Shown piece by piece: positions 56,222 to 64,000 of a stretch of 64,000 nt of DNA. A model generated the notes under the pieces. That model was given only the letters and a program-made list of their open reading frames with translations, did not search any database and was not told the DNA's origin. The translations under genes and the position numbers were made by a program. The DNA lies in NCBI GenBank assembly GCA_031002005.1, contig CM061921.1, positions 143,377,283 through 143,441,282 on the forward strand, in the 5' to 3' direction. Each line of letters begins with the position of its first letter. The stretch's first letter is position 1. Source of the stretch: Vandiemenella viatica. Its lineage: Eukaryota; Arthropoda; Insecta; Orthoptera; Morabidae.

Positions 56222-56395
56222 GAGTGGTCTGGTACCTCAGTAGTAAAGGCGCTTGCTTTCAAAACGTTCGCCCGTTCTCGGGATCAAACCCCGGTAGGTG
56301 TAAGAATTATGAAACCCGTGTATTATGATATGAGCTACGCCAGGACGTTCCGTAGTTAGGATTCCGCGTTAAACTGTAGGTCCCTTCTAAGGATA
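56222..56395 (+). mobile_element. SINE-D
   Basis: AGTGGTCTGGTACCTCAGTA head, GGGATCAAACCCCGGTAGG, GACGTTCCGTAGTTAGGATT and TTAAACTGTAGGTCCC. Truncated at the 3' end. Confidence 0.75.
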
Positions 56396-57789
56396 ACAAC
56401 ACTATGTGTACAAATCTATAGCAAGATTCAAGCTAAATAAAGGCTAAACGTGGTCCTAGTTGGCCCTAAACGAACTTACAAAATAACAATCATAGATGTA
56501 CCATGACAAAACAATATTTAGGATCCCAGTTTACCAAACATTTTCAGTTTCTGCACAAACCTATGTCACATTCTATGAATGATGTTCTTTGATGTGTCTA
56601 ATTTGGTGTACGTTTTTCTTCAGAATTTGAGAGACTGGAACTCCGCAGAATGTTGAGAATATCTCTGAAGGGTCTCTCAGTAAATTTTTCTCACTCCATG
56701 ATTCATTCATCCTTGATCGCTACGCACACCTCAAGATACAGCTTAGGAAGGCGAATGTTGCAAGGGAAAACTTTTTATATTAAAGATTGCGAGCTTAATA
56801 TGAAATTAGAATTCAATCAAATACTGCAATTACACCGGTGAGTAACCGATCCATAGTCCAAGTGGTTTGTTTGAATTGCTAGCCATGGTACAGAAATGAC
56901 GGTGATGAAGGTTACCTGGCTAGTGCATATTTCCCAACCAGCGTGTGGAAAGGACTGTGACCGATAGGCCATTCACCTCAGAGTGACGGGTCTGTGTCAT
57001 ATGATCCAATAAGCGACAGAAACAGACTGACAGCGTTACCGGCTGGCAATGATGCGATTTAGTGGATACTGTGAACAGAAATTTTCATTTGCCAAACCCC
57101 GCATAATCAATTGCGTAATATCAGTTTGGCAACCATAGTAACCGGAGGTCTGATGACTTTTTGAAACAAACTAACGAATTGACCATTGATGGAAAAAGCG
57201 ACAGGTTGAAATTTTGTTGCTGGAGCAGCGGCACGGATCGTATTTATTAGTCTGGGAAAAGCACTCGGTGGATCACGTGTTGTTTGAAAGAAGTCGGTTT
57301 CCGATCATTATGCCCGGTATTTTGAACGTATTAAGCTGCAGGAATTTGCAGAATGAGATCCAGTATTGTTCACCATTCGAAAACTCTTTCCTTTTCTCTA
57401 TCAGTCCTTCATCGTTCTAAGGGTTCAATCCAGACAACAGTTTTTTTAATTCATCTTCGTAGCGGCCCCGTGATGGTTTCCGGGCATGGCATCATAAGAA
57501 GAAGAAGTGTACACAACAACCATTTTTGATGATCTCTCTCTAAGCTTTATCATTCCCTCGATATAGAAGGGCTGAAATACTTCTAGAGGGGAGATTATTC
57601 GGAACAGAGGTGACACTGTTAGATGTGAGTGCAGATTGCAAAATGTCACTGGTTTCCAGGGGTAGTAGTAGAGCTTCTTTCCCTTTTTAAAAAATTGAAA
57701 TTGGGTGCCCCGGTTTGTCCCCCCCTTATATCCGGCACTCAAGGGAGCCCCATGCAATAAATTTTCCATGGCCCTCAACGGTATAGTTA
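56396..57789. other. No recognisable gene
   Basis: Open frames at 56650-56841, 57214-57420 (plus) and 57446-57820 (minus) show no domain I recognise. The sequence around 57440-57790 that receives the hAT insertion looks like an older repeat, with no second copy here. Confidence 0.4.
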
Positions 57790-58290
57790 CGCCGCTGTAG
57801 AGGTGGGCAAAGTGACTCACTAAAAAGAGTGGCGCTCATTTGATCACTGTATCAAATGTGATGATCTCAGTGCTTCATCACATGTTTATTTTAGAAGGCC
57901 GTGAATGTGTTTCTCTGGACGCCAGAGAAGGTATACATAACAAAAGACGTTACATCTCTCTGGACGTGTAAGAAATGAATGGATGTTCGAGTTGAACTTT
58001 GTTTGAGAGCTGAAATTTCTTTTCTGAAGGTGGGATGCTATCAATGTTGTATTTATGTTAATCCCATCAGAGAAGCGGTCGTCAGCAATGGTAATGTACA
58101 TCATAATATAGTGACTGACTTTCTCTGCCAATAGACTTAAATGAGAACGAGCTGTGGACTCTGTTTCATATATAAAAGACAGAAATAATTGCTTATGTCT
58201 ACGAATACATTGTGTTTTCTTTATTAATTAAATAATGTCAAAAGAATTGTAAGGTATAATACTGTGATTTATGTTTATTTTCGTTTGTTT

Positions 58291-58394
58291 CAAATATAAA
58301 TTAAATGCTCTTTAAATATTAAAGTGGCTGACCATTTCATTGCAAATATAAATTAAATGCTCTTTCAATATTAAAATGGTTGACCATTTCACAA
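58291..58394 (+). repeat. Tandem pair, 52-bp unit
   Basis: CAAATATAAATTAAATGCTC at 58291 recurs at 58343, each followed by a TTGACCATTTCA-like end. Confidence 0.88.
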
Positions 58395-58894
58395 ATAACT
58401 AGATCTTTTCAACGGTTCACCAGTTCACTACCTCAGTTTAAACAAAACGAGCAGACTGATTTCTTAGGTTAATCTCACATCGGTTATTTTCATTTATTTT
58501 TGTATTTATTCTGAAACATTTTTGTTTATTAAATACTACCGGATTACTTTCACGCAGAAAAGCCCTTTCAAAGCGTCAGTGAAATATTGTTCGGATTGCT
58601 GGGAATATTTGAGAGATAGTTTGAGAATAGTTAGTTTTACATTAATTTATTTACGGACACAAAGTACAATCATCCTTAAACACCGTTTTGCTTTAAATGA
58701 AATGAAGGTTACTGATCACAATTAAATTTGACTTATTTTGCCATTCAGCGCCTTCTTTTTTCAGTGCAAATTTGTCCATCTTATGAAAATAATCTTTCAC
58801 AAGGCATGCTTGTAGTCGGAATACATAAAGATAAGCGGAGCGGGACGTCAGATTCGAAAGAACTAGCTGTTCAGTGGCACTGCTCCGCGCTGTG

Positions 58895-59041
58895 CTGAGT
58901 GCTGGAATCAGAGAACGTCGCGAACGAACGAGCTCTTTCCGCGCTGAGCACTAGAAACGGAGAACGACGCGAACGAACGAGCTCTTTCCGCGCTGAGCGC
59001 TGGAATCGGAGAACGACGCGAACGAACTAGCTCTTCTCGAT
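58895..59041 (+). repeat. CpG-rich tandem array, 49-bp unit, three copies
   Basis: Units start with CTGAGTGCTGG, CTGAGCACTAG and CTGAGCGCTGG at 58895, 58944 and 58993, each containing CGCGAACGAAC and AGCTCTT. The unit resembles the element's right end (CTCGCGAACGA), so it may have arisen from terminal sequence. Minus-strand frames over it are artefacts. Confidence 0.9.
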
Positions 59042-59327
59042 CTTCGGGATTTCTTAGTTTTTTTTTTTTTTTTTTTTCCCCAGAGCGGAGTGAATAAACA
59101 ATGAACGGCGTGGAACTTAGAACAAACATGGGTCGGGCGAGAGTGGCAAAACCGAAACTGACTTACTGTTGGCGCACACTCGATTGAAGTTAAGTTCAAT
59201 CGAGACCGACACACCACTATCATTACGGCTTCCAAGAGGATCTACCGTTTGCTTTTAGTGAGCGACAGCTCACTCGCTCTTTCAAAAGAACTGGTTCACT
59301 CGCGAACGACCCATCTCTACGCCGCTG

Positions 59328-61329
59328 GTTCTAATTCAGGAAGATGTTAAAGACCGTGACGGTAGAACAGCACCAACTATGGAACAGCTGCTTGTCTGCT
59401 CAAATTATCCTGCCATCTGTACCTCCAAAGAACTATGAACTCAAAAGTAAATATTTGTCATAGTTCAATACTGGGTTAAGAAACTTCTAATTCTGATAAG
59501 TAAGTGTAAATGCTTACTTCATTCCTGGGAGACGGACTCTGACTAACCTTCCAACTGACGTGCGCAATTGACCTTTCAATGTTTCATTCCCAAATGGCGC
59601 TCATATTCTGGAAACACGTGTAAAGGTCATAATTCAACTTCATGGAAGAAATATCTGTTCATTCTCACCACCTAAGGTTTCACAATTTTAACTGACACTC
59701 TTGCGTCAGTAATCACAGTTTTGTTGGTTTGTTTACTTGTGTCCGTGATGCTTTAGATGCATAATGCCAGTGCAAGGATATTGTGGTGAGAAACAAAGGA
59801 GTCAACATTGAATAGAACCCAGGGTAGTACGTAGGACAGACATATTTGTTTGTAGCTTCACGCTGCCTATAGTGTCTCAATCTATGTTTTCTGCAGGAAG
59901 CTTAGCACGTGGGTTTTATAACTGTCACATCGTATAAATGACAATCATTCACAGCTGCTGTAGCTGTGTTAATATATTTATCCAACTTATTGTATGAGGT
60001 ATTTCAACTGTATCATTAGTACAGATTTTGACTGCTTACTCCATTATTGCAAGCTGGGTTTAAAAACATTCGCCTTCCATTCGTTATAAATTCCACTTTG
60101 ATCTCAATACCCTAGCAAATACAAACAAATCTTGCTTATTTAATGTAACATAAATCCGTTACTAGTTTTTTGCTTACCCACCGACCGTATGTGTACATCC
60201 TGAAAAATGGATTTCGCCTTTTATAGCAACCAGCCAGTTTCAAAACGTTTATAATAGAATCTACTAGTGTACATTGATTTTTCAAGCCTACATCATTTTT
60301 TTACCTGTACATGTTTTATTTGTCAAGTATTTTTGTTCGCCGTAATAAGGAAACTATAAGATGGGCACAGGATTTAATTAAAACCTCTCATACCCAAGAC
60401 CCAGCGACCCTAGGAACTCGCTAATTCCTACTCTGTCAGGGTTGGCCACTTCCTACCTTCCATATATTGATATACTGCACTGCAGAATATAAGAAGTGTT
60501 TGCATTTTAGTGAAAATGCATATAGTCTATGTCTGTACAAATAGTATCTCTAGAAACTTATCTGCCTGCATGTGACTGTATTGACGGTTAAGATTCTATC
60601 TCGTCTTTGATCTTTTCCCAGACCTGTAACTGCTTCAAGTTTCTTTATAAATTCTAACACCGCTAGAGACGCGTTTGTGGTGAATGAAACTGTCACGCCT
60701 GAGACATTTCCGATATGGAGTTGAAGTTAATCTTTTATTTTCTTCTGTTGTCGTCCTTGTGTTATTCCAAATATTGCTGACGGGAATTCTCTCGTACCAT
60801 TTAAAGCGTATCACTCCACTAAATGCAGCATGGAAATTTTTTATTAATAACTTTTTGTTTCTTCATTTTTGTAACAGAGGCTGATTTTCATTTTGCCAGC
60901 CGACCTGTGATTTTCACTTTTGCAATTTTTATGAATTCAGTCTCTGGTATATACTGATGACCTATCGCGTGTGAACCGAGCGGGCGTTGACACTTACCAC
61001 ACTGACGGGTTCGTCCTAGCCTCACTTACTGTCGGCATCTGGCTAGGATAAAACACAAACACAGAGACAGAGACTTAATTTATTTAAATCAGGACTTAGG
61101 TGCTCCTTGGAATGATAAAAAGAGTTGTAACTACTTTGTTTATTACAGAGAAATTGTTGCAAGGTAATCTTACAAGGTTGGTACATGAATCAGAGGTTTT
61201 CCGATAATAGCAATAGTGAACCATAGGGTTCAAGCGGTGGCAGATGCTTCTGAACCAGCAGAGGGAAAATAATAGAAAAGCACCCAAAATGGCTAACTTG
61301 GGTAACAATAGGTCTTGGATATCAAGGAC
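59328..61329. other. Mostly unassigned; short SINE-E-like piece at 60360-60450
   Basis: No gene recognised. TAATTAAAACCTCTCATACC followed by a region near CCCAGCGACCC resembles the 3' half of SINE-E on minus. A B-box-like GGGTTCGTCC at 61008 may be another tRNA-like remnant. Confidence 0.4.
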
Positions 61330-61601
61330 TGTCTAGTAACGTACGCGCCGAGAAGCATCCCCGGCCCTGAAAGTGGGGAATACTCTCTTCTCATTGGCTG
61401 TATATCATGCCGTACAGGCGTGTACTTCACGTGTTTACAGGATGAGTTCCTCGTGTACTAGCCGTGCTGGTTGACTTTCTCACAGTAAGGACTGCAAGAC
61501 CAGCGGCCTTGCTGCCGGTGTCTTATAGAAGCAGTGTAGTCTCACACCGTTTCGCTGGCTTGGAAACAAACTGCCTTTATTCCCGCTAAAAATTATACTA
61601 C
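61330..61601 (+). mobile_element. Possible solo LTR followed by a primer-binding site
   Basis: The stretch begins TGTCTAGTAACGTACGCG and ends AAAATTATACTACA, then after AAA comes TGGCACCCGCGACAGAATGA at 61600, which looks like a tRNA primer-binding site of gypsy-type elements. There is a CTTATAGAAG TATA-like sequence near 61528. TG...CA boundaries fit an LTR but no second LTR or internal coding region follows. Confidence 0.35.
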
Positions 61602-61804
61602 AAAATGGCACCCGCGACAGAATGACTACTCTTAATGTGAAATGAATTAATTATAGTGTCTTTAGGACCCTTAATATTTGTGTTCTTGTATAATAGTAAA
61701 TTTATGTATTTCTCTTTACAGGCACTATGGACTACGCAAGATAACTCATATAGCCAATGCGAATAAAGGTAGGGGGGAGGGGGAGGAGACAGGCCCCTCC
61801 ATAG

Positions 61805-61981
61805 AAATAAAATTTTCTTTGGTAACTAGCCATCGATTAAACACAACTCTTCGGCGGTCACAACTCTGTCGCCATTGTCAAATAACTGTCACGTGACAAT
61901 GGCGGCAGAGCTTGTGACCGCCGAAATGTCGTGCTTAATCGATGAACTAACTCGGCTAGTTACCCGAGAAAATGTTATTTA
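61805..61981. mobile_element. Perfectly folding hairpin element (palindrome)
   Basis: Left arm 61805-61880 and right arm 61894-61981 are near-complements: CATCGATTAAACACAAC, TTCGGCGGTCACAA and GCCATTGTCA on the left against their complements on the right, with a 13-bp loop. Outer ends TAAAATTTTCTTTGGTAAC pair with the right border. No coding capacity. Confidence 0.88.
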
Positions 61982-62035
61982 TTTGCAACGCCGAGAAAAC
62001 CTCCAGTCTTCTAGACTAGATCTGGAGCGTTTATC

Positions 62036-62168
62036 TTAAGTGTGGAATGTTTGTGTTGCCACCTGTCTGCAATTGTCTGTGATTGCGGGAAATCTGCAGG
62101 TACGCGAGGTCCGAGACTCGAACCTGGGCCTTTTGTACCTCCCGGTCCAGTGGGGCGGGTGTGATATG
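62036..62168 (-). mobile_element. SINE-C head fragment
   Basis: Minus: GCCCCACTGGACCGGGAGGT, CCAGGTTCGAGTCTCGGACC, then CGCAATCACAGACAATTGC. Related to 4100-4278. Confidence 0.55.
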
Positions 62169-62220
62169 GACGAGGGTTCTCCATAAAATAAGGTTTCCAA
62201 TGATTTTTCATATTGAAAAC

Positions 62221-62522
62221 TGAAGTGAACTACACTTAATGGTTCCTTGAGGTTTATTACTATGTACACAAAACACTGGTAAACAATAACAAATGTGGTA
62301 CAGTTAGCGGATGACCGTCGAGAAATTTAGCCTGGTCCTGATCCGGGGTAGAGAGAGACGGCTGCTACTTCTCGCGAACTTCCGGTGGTCTTCTGTAGTT
62401 GAAGCTGGTTCCGCGGTCAGGCCGGAACTGGCGGTGGAGCGGCCGGCTACGCTTATATAGGCGGCCTGGCGCAGGAATTCCGTTGTGTGGTAGTACGGCG
62501 ACCTCTGTAAGAAATAGTCCCA
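62221..62522 (-). mobile_element. LTR of the gypsy element
   Basis: Downstream of pol on minus, starting TGGGACTATTTCTTACAG and ending about CACTTCA. It has a TATATAAGC box at about 62452-62460 and AATAAA at about 62252-62257 in the right order for minus transcription. The boundaries are estimates (TG/CA ends); the partner LTR is outside the window. Confidence 0.5.
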
Positions 62523-62540
62523 CTTAGCTTCTAGATGATT

Positions 62541-63996
62541 CTATTTGTTTTCCTGGTTTGTTTTGATGTCTCTGCGCCTGTTTGGAGTCGTATATGTATC
62601 CCGGCGTGCAGGCGCGTTGTGTGTGAGGTCTGCCTGGCAGGGGCCTTTACTGGCAGACTGAACATACCTCCCTCCCGGGGGGGGGGGGGGGGAAGCGATG
62701 TCTGCGACGTCTGCGAGGTCGTCTGCCGCGGCGCCCTGGAGCAGACTATGAAGGCTACCTCCAGGGGAGTACGGAGCTGTTCCCCTGGCGATGCGTGCCG
62801 ACCTGCGTCGTGGTGCAGGTTGTGGTGGAGGTACTTGTGGAGCTAACGGCATCGGTTCGTCGGCGTCGATGGCCGGGGGCTGTACGGGGGGCGCTGAAGA
62901 TGGTCCCCGCAGGTGGTCGAGAGGCTGCGGCTGAAGGGTGTCGGAGCGACCGACAGGTTGTGGCGTCGTTGGTGGCGCTATAACTGTCCCTGAGCAACGG
63001 TTAGACGGCAGGAGTGGTGGAGGTGGCAGGGAAGGGGTGGAAGAAGTGGATGGCCGTGCCGTGGTGGAAGAGGACGGTGCCGTGGGGTAGCGGGGACGTA
63101 GTTGGTTTCGATGGCGTCGCACTATCCGGCCATCCAGGCTGACGTCGAACAGTTGGCGGCCCCGGGGCCGCTGGATGACCCCCGGAAGCCAACCGGCCCG
63201 GGAGCCAAACCCGCGGGCCCAGACTAGGGAGCCCGGGGTGAAACGGAATGGGCCCGAAGGTACCTGTACTTTGGGCGGGGGTAAGAGGAGATGGAGGAGA
63301 GTGCGAGGTTGGCGGCCATGTAGCAATTCCGCCGGGCTTTTGGCCCCCACTGGAGTGGTTCGATAGGAACTGAGGAAGAGTGTCAATGCCTCTTCGAGTT
63401 TGTGACTTGTGGTGTATTTGGTCATTTGGGTTTTGAATGCTTCTGACTAGCCGTTCCGCCTCCCCGTTAGATTGGGGGTGGAAGGGCGGGGTGAGGAGGT
63501 GTTGGATATTGTTGGCGGTACAGAAGGATAGGAATTCCCGACTTCGAAATTGCGGTCCGTTATCTGTGACGATAGCGTATGGTAATCCTTCGATGGAAAA
63601 GATCTTCGTGAGGGCTGAAATGGTGACCTCTGTGGTGATTGTGGAGCAACGGACGACATATGGGAAGTGGGAAAAGGCATCCGTCACTAGGAGCCACTGG
63701 TGGCCTAGGAATGGGCCAGCGAAGTCGAGGTGAATGCGTTCCCAGGGTCCGGACGGTGCCGGCCAGGAAAGGAACTTTTGAGGGGGGCGGGGCAGTTGTT
63801 GGGCACAGATGGTATAGCGCCGCACCATCTCCGTGACATCCGTGGTAAGGCCGATCCAGAATACATGGCGTCTGGCAAGGGATTTGGTGCGGGCAATTCC
63901 CCAGTGTCCTTGGTGGAGAGTTTGGAGGATTGTCGGTTGTAGGGATCTCGGAACGACGACCCTCGGGGTGGAATTTGGTTCTGTGCGGAGGAGCAC
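62541..63996 (-). pseudogene. Ty3/gypsy pol, integrase and C-terminal tail (partial, frameshifted)
   Basis: The element copies RNA to DNA; this part encodes integrase, which inserts the copy. From the right edge (5' end beyond the window) on minus: an H-H-C zinc-binding region (HQGHWGIARTKS and RRYTICAQQ, where Tyr stands in place of the usual first Cys), the catalytic core HLDFAGPF, IVTDNGPQF and HPQSNGEAER with DD35E spacing, then a one-base frame change at about 63440, then FLSSYRTTPVGAKSPAELLH, a chromodomain-less basic/proline-rich tail (many PPPP), RRRSARIARG and a stop at 62541. GC-rich compared with its surroundings. Confidence 0.92.
62679..62692 (+). repeat. G14 homopolymer tract
   Basis: Lies inside the proline-rich coding tail of the gypsy pol, where it encodes part of a proline run on minus. 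Confidence 0.9.
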
Positions 63997-64000
63997 TCCC

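Larger units (their letters stand above)
57798..59319. mobile_element. Non-autonomous hAT element
   Basis: Perfect 8-bp duplication CGCCGCTG at 57790-57797 and 59320-59327. Ends TAGAGGTGGGCAAAGTGACT and, on minus, TAGAGATGGGTCGTTCGCGA; TAGAGATGGGC-type ends are typical of hAT elements. 1522 bp, no transposase seen. It contains a 52-bp tandem pair at 58291-58394 and a 49-bp CpG-rich array at 58895-59041. Confidence 0.88.

Noticed and set aside
7735..56395. tRNA genes at the many GGTTCGAATC sites
   Set aside because: These are heads of SINEs: the sequence continues into shared SINE bodies and cloverleaf stems are not maintained.
58291..59041. CRISPR-like array
   Set aside because: The repeats are directly adjacent without unique spacers and lie in a eukaryotic transposon.
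58908..59235. Two serine/arginine-rich minus frames
   Set aside because: Both are translations of the 49-bp tandem array and adjoining T run inside the hAT element.
62535..63942. Plus-strand frames over the right end (for example 62535-62846 and 63437-63733)
   Set aside because: They are shadows of the GC-rich gypsy pol on minus.

Overview
The window looks like repeat-dense, gene-poor intergenic DNA from a large insect genome. I favour a polyneopteran lineage (stick insect, grasshopper or cockroach group), because the dominant repeat is a tRNA-headed SINE whose core resembles SINEs I know from those insects. That assignment is inference from memory; no species can be named. No complete host gene is visible. 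Almost every long open reading frame is either a decayed transposon protein or a shadow of a SINE. The background is AT-rich; the right-hand retroelement (from about 62.2 kb) and small islands near 41.5 and 53.3 kb are GC-rich.

Repeat families used below. SINE-A: about 250 bp, head like a tRNA with a B-box-like GGTTCGAATCC, a core containing CCAGGCGAATGCCGGGATGG, and a tail ending near GACGAGGCGTAAAGCCAT plus oligo-A; more than 20 copies on both strands. SINE-B: shares the SINE-A core but has another 3' tail. SINE-C, SINE-D and SINE-E: three other tRNA-like families. MITE-1 and MITE-2: related terminal-inverted-repeat elements with ends like GGGAGCGTCCATAAAC and 3-bp target duplications.

Layout. 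0.3-1.15 kb: LINE 3' end. 3.7-4.3 kb: SINE-B and SINE-C. 5.0-5.9 kb: LINE on minus. 7.7-10.7 kb: SINE-A copies, a MITE-2 nested in a MITE-1, and a second MITE-1. 10.7-11.2 kb: another LINE end. 13.1-14.1 kb: a second copy of the 5 kb LINE, split by a SINE-A with clear target duplication. 16.1-17.4 kb: LINE reverse transcriptase missing its catalytic core, with a SINE-A. 17.74-20.11 kb: a complete but dead hAT transposon with 8-bp duplication. 20.52-21.41 kb: a Tc1-like element with perfect inverted ends and a truncated transposase. 22.4-23.2 kb: a foldback element. 24.3-25.1 kb: a dead Tc1-like transposase. 25.6-33.8 kb: SINEs, three LINE ends, and a MITE-1 inserted in a long SINE variant. 35.13-36.68 kb: the most interesting object, a 1.55 kb element with an 8-bp duplication, 22-bp imperfect inverted ends beginning CA, and a THAP-domain first exon ending at a splice donor, which together suggest a P-element-like transposon. 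37.8-43.4 kb: SINE-A copies and a 361-bp tandem duplication. 44.5-56.4 kb: SINE-D/C/E copies, another MITE-1, a LINE broken up by SINEs, and two inverted copies of a Helitron-like element carrying an internal SINE-D. 57.8-59.3 kb: a non-autonomous hAT with 8-bp duplication and a CpG-rich 49-bp minisatellite. 61.3-64.0 kb: a possible LTR with primer-binding site, a 177-bp hairpin, and a Ty3/gypsy pol end with LTR on minus, running off the right edge.

The parts do not cooperate as a pathway. What can be read is an insertion history: SINEs in LINEs, MITEs in SINEs and MITEs, SINEs in SINEs and in a Helitron-like element.
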